DNA from: VAZQ01 sp963841105
Lineage (GTDB): Bacteria > Pseudomonadota > Alphaproteobacteria > Rhizobiales > Xanthobacteraceae
DNA: 64,000 bases
Direction of reading: 5' to 3'
Assembly: GCA_963841105.1 (NCBI GenBank)
Contig: CAWJCB010000028.1
Span: forward strand, 1 to 64,000
In this document: one piece after another, positions 44,608 to 53,403 of the stretch
Layout: every line of letters begins with the position of its first letter
Position numbering within the stretch: the stretch's first letter is position 1
Program-made: the position numbers and the translations under genes
Notes under the pieces: model-generated
Database searches by the model: none
What the model saw: only the letters and a program-made list of their open reading frames with translations
What the model was told of the DNA's origin: nothing

Positions 44608-45069
44608 ATGCCCACATTTGTTTATATGACGAGTTGCGACGGCTGCGGACACTGCGTGGATATCTGCCCGTCCGACATTATGCACATCGATACCACGTAT
44701 CGTCGTGCCTATAACATCGAGCCCAACATGTGCTGGGAGTGCTACTCATGCGTAAAGGCGTGTCCACAGAATGCGATAGACTGCCGCGGCTACGCAGATT
44801 TCGCCCCCTTGGGCCACAGTGTTCGGGTTCTCAGGGAGGAAAAGAAGGCAACTATTTCGTGGAAGATCAAGTTCCGCGACGGCCGCGAAAAGAATTTCGT
44901 TTCCCCGATCAGGACCACGCCATGGGGGTCGATCAAGTCACCGTGTGATTACGAGGCGCCCACCGCGGATGCGATGAATTCCCAGGAGCTCGCGCACGAG
45001 CCTGAGGCACTCCACATCGATGCGCTGCCGACGCTAACTCCGGGCAGGCTTAAGCAAGGAGTGCTGTAA
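44608..45069 (+). CDS. aprB: Adenylylsulfate reductase beta subunit
   Basis: A 153-residue iron-sulfur protein with two [4Fe-4S] cluster motifs: MTSCDGCGHCVDICPSDIMH and MCWECYSCVKACPQNAIDC. A C-terminal tail (residues about 75-153, from HSVRVLREEKK) wraps around the alpha subunit in known structures. AprB relays electrons from the FAD of AprA. The stop codon overlaps the start of aprA (TAATG). Length matches AprB of sulfur oxidisers and reducers. The context with aprM and sat, and no dsr genes, points to the oxidative direction. Confidence 0.94.
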   Translation: MPTFVYMTSCDGCGHCVDICPSDIMHIDTTYRRAYNIEPNMCWECYSCVKACPQNAIDCRGYADFAPLGHSVRVLREEKKATISWKIKFRDGREKNFVSPIRTTPWGSIKSPCDYEAPTADAMNSQELAHEPEALHIDALPTLTPGRLKQGVL

Positions 45070-46914
45070 TGGGCCTGTTCACCCGCCGAAAAACCGTGAT
45101 CGTGGATTCGGATATCCTCGTCATCGGTGGCGGCATGGGCGGGTGCGGGGCCACTTACGAATCCCGATACTGGGGGCGTGACCTGAAGATCGTCTGCGTC
45201 GAGAAAGCGAACATCGAGCGCAGCGGCGCGGTCGCACAAGGCCTGTATGCGATCAACTGTTACATGGGCATGCAGTGGAACGAGAACCAACCCGAAGACC
45301 ATGTCCGCTACGCACGCAATGATCTCATGGGTCTGGTGCGGGAGGACTTGGGCTACGATATCGCTCGGCACGTCGACTCCACGGTGCACAAGTTTGAGGA
45401 GTGGGGTCTCCCAATCATGAGAGACCCGGAAACCGGAAGGTACCAGCGCGAAGGCAAGTGGCAGATCATGATCCACGGCGAGAGCTACAAGCCGATCGTC
45501 GCCGAGGCTGCGCGCAAGGCTGCCACCGAAGTCTACAATCGGATCATGGTGACCCACCTGCTAATGGACAAGACGCGGCCCAACAGAGTCGCGGGGGCCG
45601 TCGGCTTTAACGTCCGCAACGGGAATTTCTACGTGTTCCGCGCCAAGGCGGTTATCGTAGCTGCCGGTGGTGCGTCGCACATCTTCAAGCCCCGCGCGGT
45701 GGGAGAAGGCATGGGACGGACCTGGTACGCCCCGTGGAGCAGCGCCTCCGCCTACGCGCTGCCGATCCTTGTGGGCGCCAAGATGACCCAGATGGAGAAC
45801 CGGATCGTCCTGACCCGATTCAAGGACGGCTATGGTCCGGTCGGTGCCTACTTCCTGCATCTCAAGACCTACACGCAAAACGGATATGGGCAGGATTACG
45901 AGCCCACCTGGTACAACTCGATCAAGGAGATGGTCGGGGATTACGTCGAACGGCATCCGGTGCCGACCTGCCTGCGCAACCACGCCCTTCTCGAGGAGGT
46001 CAAGGCCGGCAGGGGCCCCATCCGCATGGTGACGAAGGAGGCCTTTAAAGATCCGCACAAGGAGACAGTCGGCTGGGAGAACTTCCTCGGCATGACAATC
46101 GGGCAGGCGGTCGTCTGGGCGTCGCAAAACATCGATCCCAAGGAAATAAATCCTGAGCTGACCACGTCCGAGCCTTACGTCATGGGCTCCCACGCGACGT
46201 GCTCAGGCGCCTGGGCGAGCGGCCCGGAGGACTACGCGCCATCGGAATATCAGTGGGGATACAATCGGATGATGACCGTCGACGGGACTCTTCGGCGCCG
46301 GCGACACCATCGGCGGCACCGCCCACAAGTTCTCGTCGGGATCCTTCACGGAAGGCCGGATCGCCGGCAAGGCGGCGGTCAAGTACGTGAATGACCTGGG
46401 CAAAGAACAACCTCAGGTCAGCGAGGCGGAGTACGAAGACCTCAAGAAGACCGTCTACAAGCCCCTCGAAAACTACGAAGTTGGCCGCAACGAAATCGTC
46501 GCCGGGACCGTTTCGCCGAGCTATCTCCTGCCGATGCATGGACTTCAGCGTCTCGAGAAGATCATGGACGAATATGTCGGCGGCATCGGCGCCCACTACA
46601 CGACCAACGAGCCGTTACTCACCCGCGGGATCGAGTTGCTGGGCATGCTGAAGGAAGATCTGGCCCATCTCGGGGCCGAAGACCTTCACCAGCTTCAGCG
46701 GGCGTGGGAGCTTCATCACCGGGTCTTGGCTTCGGAAAGTGTGACGCAGCACACCTTGTTCCGCACGGAAACGCGGTGGCCGGGGTATTACTACCGGGCG
46801 GATCATCCGAAGCTGGATGACAAAGATTGGCATTGCTTCACCCTATCCCGCTACGACCGTGAATCCGGGAAGTGGGCGATGGAGAAGGCTCCGGTGTATC
46901 ACATCATAGACTGA
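45069..46914 (+). CDS. aprA: Adenylylsulfate reductase alpha subunit (frameshift as sequenced)
   Basis: A 614-residue flavoprotein after removing one base. The FAD-binding N-terminus is DILVIGGGMGGCGATYESRY with EKANIERSGAVAQGLYAINC; substrate-domain pieces include HKFEEWGLPIMRDPETGRY and KEINPELTTSEPYVMGSHAT. The frame changes at about 46287, where GGGACTC replaces GGGCTC. The following frame continues exactly with LFGAGDTIGGTAHKFSSGSF and the C-terminal domain ending EKAPVYHIID. It catalyses sulfite + AMP to APS in sulfur oxidisers. aprB overlaps its start and sat begins 15 bp after its end. With the insertion real, the protein would lose the last third; both parts are so well conserved that a sequencing error is likely. 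Confidence 0.93.
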
Positions 46915-46929
46915 TCGCTCGGCGGTCGT

Positions 46930-48114
46930 ATGCCACAACTCGTACCGCCGCACGGCTCAGACACAGTCAAGCCGCTGCTGGTGCCTGAAATGGAGCGTGC
47001 CGAGGAGCGCAAGCGAGCGCAGAAACTCAAGAAAATTCCTCTCAACTCGCGGGCGGTCTCCGACGTGCTCATGCTGGCAATGGGAGCCTATACGCCGCTC
47101 GACGGGTTTATGAAGCATGACGACTGGCGCGGTTCGTGCCTGGATATGAAACTGACCGGCGGCGTCTTCTGGCCAATCCCGATCACACTTCCCGTAAACC
47201 AAGACCTTGCCGGCAGCATCCATGCCGAAGAGGAGGTCACGCTCGTCGACGTGGAGACCGGGGACATGCTCGGTGTCATGCAGGTTCACGAGAAATATTC
47301 AATCGACAAGCAGGTAGAGGCCCAGCATGTCTATCGCACCACCGATCCGAAGCATCCGGGCGTGGCGAAGGTGCTGCATCAGGGCGATGTCAATCTGGCC
47401 GGGCGCGTCAGGGTGCTGAGCGAAGGCGAGTACCCTGTCAAATTCGCGGACCTCTATATCCGCCCTGCCGAGTCGCGGGCCATGTTTCTTGCAAGGGGCT
47501 GGTCGCGTGTCGCTGCTTTCCAGACCCGCAATCCCATGCACCGCAGCCACGAGCATCTGGTGAAAATCGCGGTGGAGGTATCAGACGGCGTTTTCATCCA
47601 TCAGGTGCTGGGGAAGTTGAAAGCAGGCGACATTCCAGCCGAGGTTCGCACCCGGGCGATCCAGGCGATGATCGACAATTATTTCCGTCCCGAAACGGTA
47701 ATTCAGGCAGGCTATCCCATCGAAATGCGCTATGCGGGTCCGCGCGAGGCGCTGCTGCACGCCCTCATTCGGCAGAACTTCGGCTGCTCGCACCTTATCG
47801 TCGGGCGCGACCATGCCGGCGTCGGCAACTACTACGGTCCCTTCGATGCGCATCACGCCTTTGATGAGCTGTGGGACGGTGCCCTTCACACGAGAGCGCT
47901 GAAGATCGACGTCACTTTCTACTGCCGGAAATGTTACGGAATGGCGACGGCCAGGACCTGTCCCCACGATCCGGAAAATCATATTTCGATCTCCGGCACG
48001 CAACAACGCGAAATGCTCTCCACCGATGCGGACATACCGCCCGAGTTCAGCCGGCCGGAGGTGGTGGCGATCCTCAAGGAGTATTACGCGAGCCTGCGAT
48101 CGACGACGTCATGA
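46930..48114 (+). CDS. sat: Sulfate adenylyltransferase (dissimilatory-type, homo-oligomeric)
   Basis: A 394-residue ATP sulfurylase without the APS-kinase extension. Nucleotide-binding motifs are AAFQTRNPMHRSHEHLVKIA and LIVGRDHAGVGNYYGPFDAH; MRYAGPREALLHALIRQNFG is the conserved substrate-site helix. A cysteine cluster (FYCRKCYGMATARTCPH) occurs in the C-terminal part, as in Sat of sulfur oxidisers. In the oxidative direction it converts APS and pyrophosphate to sulfate and ATP. The gene starts 15 bp after aprA and its stop overlaps the next gene (ATGA), so it is part of the aprMBA-sat operon. It is not the CysDN type used in assimilation. Confidence 0.95.
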   Translation: MPQLVPPHGSDTVKPLLVPEMERAEERKRAQKLKKIPLNSRAVSDVLMLAMGAYTPLDGFMKHDDWRGSCLDMKLTGGVFWPIPITLPVNQDLAGSIHAEEEVTLVDVETGDMLGVMQVHEKYSIDKQVEAQHVYRTTDPKHPGVAKVLHQGDVNLAGRVRVLSEGEYPVKFADLYIRPAESRAMFLARGWSRVAAFQTRNPMHRSHEHLVKIAVEVSDGVFIHQVLGKLKAGDIPAEVRTRAIQAMIDNYFRPETVIQAGYPIEMRYAGPREALLHALIRQNFGCSHLIVGRDHAGVGNYYGPFDAHHAFDELWDGALHTRALKIDVTFYCRKCYGMATARTCPHDPENHISISGTQQREMLSTDADIPPEFSRPEVVAILKEYYASLRSTTS

Positions 48115-48884
48115 TCATCGCGCAAATCTCCGATACCCATATTGCGCTGGATACACCTGACGCAGATCAGAGAGTGCAGGATTTCGCACTCACCATTGCC
48201 GACATAAACGCACTCGATCCGGCCCCAGACGTCATCGTTCATACCGGAGATATCGTCCATAACGGACGGCAAGACGAATACGCTCAGGCAGTGGCCACGC
48301 TCGCGAATGCGCGTGCGCCGGTATATGTGTTGACCGGAAATAGGGACAGCAGGGCGAATTTGCGCGCGGCCTTCTCGGACTGCGGATATCTCGTGCCTGA
48401 TTCAGAATTTGTCCACTATGCGATCAACGACTATCCAGTAAGGCTGATCGCGCTGGATACCCTGAGCCCCGGCAGCAACAAGGGTGACTTTTGCCGCGAG
48501 CGGGTCAGACGTTTGATTGACATGATCGACAGCGAGGCCGGCAAGCCGATTGCGGTGTTCACGCATCATCCGCCGTTCGAGGTTACGGTGGGGCCGGAGT
48601 CGCTCCACTTCGAAACAGCGGAAACAATGTCGAGGCTGCGGCGGGCGTTGCAACACTCTGGGCGGGTCGTCGCTGTTTTCAGCGGCCATGTTCACCGTGC
48701 TGCTGCGGGCTATGTCGAGAGCATTCCGGCGACCGTGATGCCGTGCATCGCGACGACGCTGCGCAAAGGTGAGTATCCGGCTGATATGAAGACACGCCCA
48801 ATCTATCAGGTCCACCGGTTTGATCCGGTTTGGGGTTTTGCTACCGAAACACGGATTGTCGGAACGCGGCCATCGACGGCATAG
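48111..48884 (+). CDS. CpdA-like metallophosphoesterase
   Basis: A 257-residue calcineurin-like phosphoesterase. Metal ligands are in AQISDTHIAL (Asp8, His10), VIVHTGDIVHNG (Asp47), YVLTGNRDSR, AVFTHHPPFE and AVFSGHVHRA, the class III cyclic-nucleotide phosphodiesterase pattern. The position normally read as GNHD is GNRD, as in CpdA. ATG 48111 overlaps the sat stop by 4 bp, so translation is probably coupled. The substrate might be cAMP or another adenine nucleotide, such as a product of Sat or Apr side reactions; this is inference. The unusual coupling to sat is the main clue. Confidence 0.85.
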   Translation: MIIAQISDTHIALDTPDADQRVQDFALTIADINALDPAPDVIVHTGDIVHNGRQDEYAQAVATLANARAPVYVLTGNRDSRANLRAAFSDCGYLVPDSEFVHYAINDYPVRLIALDTLSPGSNKGDFCRERVRRLIDMIDSEAGKPIAVFTHHPPFEVTVGPESLHFETAETMSRLRRALQHSGRVVAVFSGHVHRAAAGYVESIPATVMPCIATTLRKGEYPADMKTRPIYQVHRFDPVWGFATETRIVGTRPSTA

Positions 48885-49161
48885 ACATGCGATTGCCCCT
48901 TCAATGCCAATTGGATGGCGCGGCATCCAATCAGCCGATGGCTTTCCGGATTTCGTGCGCCGCGGCGACTTGATCAATGCGGGGGTGCTATCTATAGGCG
49001 CGAGCTATGGCGGTATGCGGCCGGTGAATTTTGCAGCAACCGAAGGACGGCTATACTGTTGTAATGTCACCGCGCGTGGCTAACCCGACCTTGCGGCTTC
49101 GCGATACGCCGGACCCCGCTGAGCCTGGCGGCGCGCGCTCGCTCAGGAACTGGAGGCTTTC
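48885..49161. other. Region between phosphoesterase and oxygenase genes
   Basis: About 280 bp with no supported gene. GGAGG at 49152-49156 is the ribosome binding site of the oxygenase alpha gene. A promoter for the oxygenase genes is likely, but no boxes are recognised with confidence. Confidence 0.45.
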
Positions 49162-50393
49162 ATGACGGCGCAGATTGACACAGCTGAGTACGACAGCGGC
49201 GAGCCTATCCCGTATGTCGACAGCCGAATTTACACCGATCAAGCTATTTTCGAGGAAGAGCTCGAGAAGAATCTGGAAAAATGTTTGGCTGACAACAGTT
49301 CACGAGTCAGAGCTACCTGCCCCGCTCGATTTCCGTACCATCACAATCGCACGTGAACCCATCGTTATCGTGCGCGGCTCGGACAACAAGGTTCGCGCGT
49401 TCCTCAATGTGTGCCCGCACCGGGGCAATCTGATCATACGCCAGCCTGCCGGCAGCTTGACGGTTGCGGAGCCCTCGGGCAACGCCAATCGCATGACATG
49501 CATGTTCCACGCATGGCAATTCGACTGCTTCGGACGCTGCGTCGAGATTACTCGCGCCAAGGCCGGGTATCAGGATCGTCTGAAGAAAGAGGACGTCGCG
49601 CTCACCCAGTTCCCGTGCGAGGTTGCGCATGGAGGCTTTGTCTGGCTCTCGTTGAATGCGAATGCAGGGCCGCTTTCCGAATATATCGGCGATGCCTTCA
49701 GCATCATGAAGGAGGAGCTCGACACCGAGCCGCTGACAGTCTTTCATTATCACAAGGCGGTCATATCGAGCAATTACAAGCTGTGGCACGACACCAACAG
49801 CGAATTTTATCACGACTACATGCATTATTTTAATCGCGCCACGAGCATGTTGCAGAAGGGTTATTTCGACCGGCAGTACACGGCCTTCCCCAATGGGCAC
49901 GCCACGGTCGGCTCGATGGAGGTGAAATACGATGCCTACCAGGGCGCGGCGGACCGTGTTCTGTCGTTTCCCGGCATGCCCCACAACGGCTGGAAGATGG
50001 TCGATTTGTTTCCCGGAGCGACCTACAACATCCGCGGCTCGTCGCTACGCGTTCGACACGATGACTCCGCTTGGACCCAACCAGGTCATGATCGAGTTCC
50101 GTGGTCTTGGCCTCAAACGCGATACGCAAGAGGAGCAGGCGCAGCGGGTTCGCGATCACAACACCATCTGGGGACCGTTCGGCCGGAACTTGCACGAGGA
50201 TCTTCTGGGAATTACCGGCCAAGGGGTCAGCATGCGGCCGGGATCGGCACCGCGGCGCATCCTGCATGGCCGGCGCGAGAACAACACAATTCACGACGAA
50301 ATCGGCATGCGACATTTCTATGTCGAGTGGTCAAGGCGGATGGGGCGATCGCCGTCCAATCCGTGGCATGGCGCGCTGGTCGCCGCCGAATAG
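49162..50393 (+). CDS. msmA: Methanesulfonate monooxygenase-like Rieske alpha subunit (two frameshifts)
   Basis: A 409-residue Rieske oxygenase alpha subunit once two extra bases (about 49272 and 50050) are removed. The start is ATG 49162. The Rieske centre is C84-P-H86 (VCPHRGNL) and C113-M-F-H116 (CMFHAWQF), separated by 26 residues. Typical ring-hydroxylating oxygenases have about 16-17; the 26-residue gap was described for MsmA of methanesulfonate degraders. The iron site is in NYKLWHDTNSEFYHDYMH (His217, His221). The C-terminus reads GLGLKRDTQEEQAQRVRDHN. The expected reaction is methanesulfonate + O2 + NADH to formaldehyde and sulfite. Beta, ferredoxin and reductase genes are nearby and an Apr/Sat sulfite oxidation operon lies upstream. 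Another short sulfonate is possible. Confidence 0.82.
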
Positions 50394-50449
50394 TCCTGCT
50401 GTTGCGACTAGTGCGGTGAGACACCAGCCGCAGGACCGAGAGGTCGATC

Positions 50450-50959
50450 ATGAATATCGTGGCACAGAGCGAATACAAATCGGTGGAGCGATCGATCCAG
50501 GACGTGATCTATCGCGCCTGTCTGCTGTTGGACGCTGAAAAGTTTGCGGAATGGCTCGGTCTCTGCGCACCCGACTTCAGCTATCGCATCACGACATACA
50601 GCCCCGAGATCCGCAAGCCGATGACGTGGTACGAGCAGGATGTGCCAGGACTCAAAGGCATGATCGAGATGCTGCCCAAGCACAATACGGATCACGGGCG
50701 GCTGACCAGACATGTGACCGTCTACAGCGTGGACGTCGATCGTTCCCAAAACGAGGCGACGGCCACCTCGTCTTTCGCGTGCTATCGAACAATGCTCGAT
50801 GGCATCAACTCACACCTCGATTCCGGGGAGACGCAACTCTTCCTGATCGGCAAATATTACGATCGGTTGCGGCTGGGCGAGCATGGGCCGCGCTTTGTCG
50901 AGAGAAATGTCGTCCTTGACACGCGGCGGTTGGACAAGGGATCGCACTATCCGATCTGA
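50450..50959 (+). CDS. msmB: Monooxygenase beta subunit (MsmB-like)
   Basis: A 169-residue ring-hydroxylating-oxygenase beta-type protein of the SnoaL/NTF2-like fold. Hallmarks are YRACLLLDAEKFAEWLGLCA, the beta-sheet region FSYRITTYSPEIRKPMTWYE and the ending RFVERNVVLDTRRLDKGSHY. Such subunits stabilise the alpha3beta3 oxygenase and sometimes shape substrate access. It follows the alpha gene by 56 bp with the GAGAGGTC site before ATG 50450. The size agrees with a ~20-kDa MsmB. A REP cluster separates it from the ferredoxin gene. Confidence 0.82.
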   Translation: MNIVAQSEYKSVERSIQDVIYRACLLLDAEKFAEWLGLCAPDFSYRITTYSPEIRKPMTWYEQDVPGLKGMIEMLPKHNTDHGRLTRHVTVYSVDVDRSQNEATATSSFACYRTMLDGINSHLDSGETQLFLIGKYYDRLRLGEHGPRFVERNVVLDTRRLDKGSHYPI

Positions 50960-51016
50960 AGCACAGCGGTTGATTGTTGGCGATGACTCACGTTCGTCAT
51001 TGCCGGGCTTGCCAAC

Positions 51017-51143
51017 TCAACTCGGGTTTACCCGAGTTGAGACGCTTTAATGGTGCGGACCTCGGGCAAGCCCGAGGTCCGATGTATCCATCGCCGTCGG
51101 AATGAGGGATTCTTCGATGGATGCGCGGGTCAAGCCCGCGCAT
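51017..51143. repeat. Triple-hairpin REP cluster between msmB and msmC
   Basis: Three palindromes in a row: TCAACTCGGGT/ACCCGAGTTGA (51017-51040), GGACCTCGGGC/GCCCGAGGTCC (51057-51080) and ATGCGCGGG/CCCGCGCAT (51121-51143). The first two have 11-bp perfect stems with two-base loops. They may uncouple or stabilise parts of the oxygenase transcript. Confidence 0.8.
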
Positions 51144-51188
51144 GACGGATCTCCGGCGATCCGCAATCGAGCGGGAAGGAGCTGCGAA

Positions 51189-51524
51189 TTGGCCTGGCAG
51201 AGACTTTGCTCTGCGGACGAGGTGCCGAGCGGGCGTTTGACCGGACTTGAGATCCGCGGCGTGAAAGTCCTGGTCACCAGGATCGACGGCGATTTTGTCG
51301 CCTTCCCGCCGCTTTGTCCGCACATGGCGGAACCGCTCGACATTTCCGGCATTTGCGCCGACGGCATGCTCACGTGCACCAAGCATATCTGGCAATGGGA
51401 ATTGAAGACCGGCGAGCCGAGAGGCGACGCTGAAAAGCCGTTGCTGCATTATCCGATCAAAGTGGATGGCGACGCACTCTGGATCGATTTCGAACGTGAG
51501 CTCACCTACGATTATGACGATTGA
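51189..51524 (+). CDS. msmC: Rieske ferredoxin (MsmC-like)
   Basis: A 111-residue Rieske [2Fe-2S] ferredoxin. The likely start is TTG 51189 (LAWQRLCSADEVPSGR), since GGGAAGGAG lies 7 bp upstream; an ATG at 51102 would make the N-terminus read through the REP hairpins. Cluster ligands are in FPPLCPHMAEPLD and MLTCTKHIWQWEL (Cys-X-His, 17 residues, Cys-X2-His). It ferries electrons from the reductase to the oxygenase. The gene is 229 bp downstream of the beta gene on the same strand. Confidence 0.85.
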   Translation: MAWQRLCSADEVPSGRLTGLEIRGVKVLVTRIDGDFVAFPPLCPHMAEPLDISGICADGMLTCTKHIWQWELKTGEPRGDAEKPLLHYPIKVDGDALWIDFERELTYDYDD

Positions 51525-51561
51525 ACACGATGGCAGTTGCTCAGTTGGAACAGGTGCCCAT

Positions 51562-51698
51562 ACCTCCCCCTTTGGGGGAGGTCGGCGAGCGACAGCGAGC
51601 CGGGTGGGGGCCAAATTCAGCCAATCTCGCCAATCGTAAACCCCACCCGACCGTCCTCGCTTCGCTCCGACGGTCAACCTCCCCTTTCAGGGGAGGTA
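51562..51698. repeat. GC-rich inverted-repeat element after msmC
   Basis: Outer hairpins ACCTCCCCC/GGGGGAGGT (51562-51582) and ACCTCCCC/GGGGAGGT (51678-51698) bracket a centre with GAGCGACAGCGAGCCGGGTG. The organisation parallels the MITE-like element at 8234 and 34373 but the sequence differs. It sits between convergent genes and can form terminator-like stems for both. Confidence 0.7.
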
Positions 51699-51714
51699 TT
51701 ATCGAGCCTTCGAC

Positions 51715-52185
51715 TCAAGTTGCTCCATTGAGCATGGCGCTCTGCTCGAGAAAGCTCTGCGTAATCATCCGAGCAAGGCGCTGCATCACGAGAAATCCGG
51801 CGCGCGGATCCTGATCAAGAATTCGCAGCAGCGCTTCGCCATTGATGCTGAGCAGCTGACAGTTTTCCAACGCAATCACCGAGGCGATGCGGCGCGGCTG
51901 GTTGCCCAAAAGCGCTGCCCAGCCGAGAATGTCGCCGGCGCGTATGATCGTGCCTTGCGCCGTGGGGCGGCCATCTCCTCCCAGAACGAACCGCAGCCGG
52001 CCGGCAGCCAGCACATAAGCGCTGCGCGCGGGGTCGCCCACCGAATACAACGTGTCCCCCTCCTCCACCGTCTGCGATTCAGCCGCCGCAGCGATTTTCT
52101 CGACGGTCGCATCCGCGGCGCCGCGCAGAATCTCGGTGGCGCGAAGGATCTCGAAATTGCCGGTTTCTATCGCAGCCGAGGACAT
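51715..52185 (-). CDS. Lone cyclic-nucleotide-binding domain protein
   Basis: A 156-residue protein consisting of one cNMP-binding domain and a short C-terminal helix. The beta-roll is VEEGDTLYSVGDPARSAYVL, FVLGGDGRPTAQGTIIRAGD; the phosphate-binding-cassette region is ILGWAALLGNQPRRIASVIA, and the LEQSAMLNG tail is too short for the helix-turn-helix of Crp/Fnr proteins. In Crp the cassette has an RSA core; here LGNQPRRIAS differs, so the ligand may not be cAMP. It is 28 bp downstream of the reductase gene on the same strand and may be a regulator of the oxygenase or transporter. Confidence 0.82.
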   Translation of the reverse strand: MSSAAIETGNFEILRATEILRGAADATVEKIAAAAESQTVEEGDTLYSVGDPARSAYVLAAGRLRFVLGGDGRPTAQGTIIRAGDILGWAALLGNQPRRIASVIALENCQLLSINGEALLRILDQDPRAGFLVMQRLARMITQSFLEQSAMLNGAT

Positions 52186-52212
52186 GATTTTCTCCCCAAC
52201 TCGTTTGCGGGA

Positions 52213-53403
52213 TCAACTGAACTTGTCGTAGCGGATGTCCCGCACCGGGAGCTTGCCCTGCGTGATCAGCATGCGAATGGACACATCGACCAGGATCGGC
52301 GGGCCTGCAACATAGGCGACGCGGCCCGCGAACCGTCCGGCCAGCTCGCGAGCGGCAATTTCATGCGGGAACCCGGATACGAATGTCAGACAAGGGTGGC
52401 GCTCACGCATCTCCGCTGACGGCGCTTCATGTGACGTCGCGACGGTGACCCGCAGCGTGTTGCGAAACGACTCTGCAAAGGCGCTGAGTTGATCGAGATA
52501 GAACAGGTCGGCGTTGGTGCGGACGCCAAAGAAGACGTCGGCTTCGAAATGGTCGAGATGCCGGGAAGAGCATCCGATTTCGAGGATCGAGATAATGGAG
52601 GCTATGCCCGAGCCGCCGCCGATGCACAGGATCGTTCGCTGCTCCTGTGGCACGAAGATCGCCTTGCCGAGAGGACCAAACCACTCGACAGGGTCACCAG
52701 GCTTGGCGTCCGAGGACAGCCACTGCGTGAAGGCGCCGCCTGCCTTCTGCTTTACGATGAATTTCGCTTGCGGCGACGAACCGGGGTGATTGACCATCGA
52801 ATAGCTGCGATAGCCCGGAATATGCGGCGCCCGGAGCACTGCAAACTGTCCCGCATCGAAGTCCAATTGCGGATCCACGTCGAGCAGCAGTTCCACGGTG
52901 TCCGAAGTCAAGCGATCGATGCGCGTAAGAACGCCCTGACCGAACGATGGCCGGACCCGCGCGGTCGACGCCAAATTCACGCTGCCCGGAATCTCGAACG
53001 TGCAGTTCCCCAGCGCCCGTGTCTGGCAGAGCAACACCTCATCGCGATCCGCCCGCAGATAGGCGTTGCCAGGCGCCTGCGCCCAGTCGCCGACAATGAC
53101 TCCGGCAATGCGCCTTGCCTTGCATGTCCCGCAGGTACCGGTAGCGCATTCGTAGGGAACGGCAACTCCTGCGCGCAAAGCCGCGTAGAGAAGCGGCTCG
53201 CGCGGCTCGGCGCCGAAGGCGCAGCTGGAAACCTTCGATCGCGCTTCGATCAGGGCGATCGGCTTTGGCACCGGCCGGGACGCGGAAAGCGCTGCGCCGT
53301 CCTGCGTTGCCTCATCATGCATAAACTGCAGCCGGCTGTCGGCGTCGGGAGAACCCAAAACCGAACCGGCCACACGTATCCGTTCGATTTCGCGCACACT
53401 CAC
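52213..53403 (-). CDS. msmD: Oxygenase NADH reductase (MsmD-like)
   Basis: A 396-residue iron-sulfur flavoprotein. A plant-type [2Fe-2S] domain has Cys86, Cys91, Cys94 (PYECATGTCGTCKARR) and Cys126 (EVLLCQTRA). The FAD domain follows with GYRSYSMVNHPGS, then an NAD-binding domain from TILCIGGGSGIASIISI to VAYVAGPPILVDVSI. It transfers electrons from NADH to the Rieske ferredoxin. An extra ~50-residue N-terminus precedes the ferredoxin domain. The start overlaps the ABC ATPase gene by 4 bp (ATGA), placing the electron-transfer component in the transporter operon and not beside msmABC. Related reductases serve many Rieske oxygenases, so MsmD is inferred from context. Confidence 0.8.
   Translation of the reverse strand: MSVREIERIRVAGSVLGSPDADSRLQFMHDEATQDGAALSASRPVPKPIALIEARSKVSSCAFGAEPREPLLYAALRAGVAVPYECATGTCGTCKARRIAGVIVGDWAQAPGNAYLRADRDEVLLCQTRALGNCTFEIPGSVNLASTARVRPSFGQGVLTRIDRLTSDTVELLLDVDPQLDFDAGQFAVLRAPHIPGYRSYSMVNHPGSSPQAKFIVKQKAGGAFTQWLSSDAKPGDPVEWFGPLGKAIFVPQEQRTILCIGGGSGIASIISILEIGCSSRHLDHFEADVFFGVRTNADLFYLDQLSAFAESFRNTLRVTVATSHEAPSAEMRERHPCLTFVSGFPHEIAARELAGRFAGRVAYVAGPPILVDVSIRMLITQGKLPVRDIRYDKFS

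Noticed and set aside
46200..46400. Programmed frameshift in aprA
   Set aside because: No slippery heptamer, stimulatory stem or internal Shine-Dalgarno is apparent at 46287, and similar +1 shifts occur in unrelated genes of the window.
45069..46914. aprA as two separate genes
   Set aside because: The two frames join seamlessly at LFGAGDTIGG in the middle of a conserved flavoprotein motif; one base accounts for the split.
46930..48114. Assimilatory sulfate activation gene
   Set aside because: The gene is the homo-oligomeric Sat type directly coupled to aprBA; no cysDN, cysH or APS kinase is present.
49162..50393. Aromatic ring-hydroxylating dioxygenase
   Set aside because: The 26-residue Rieske spacing and the sulfite-oxidation and sulfonate-transport neighbours fit MsmA better, though substrate remains to be proven.
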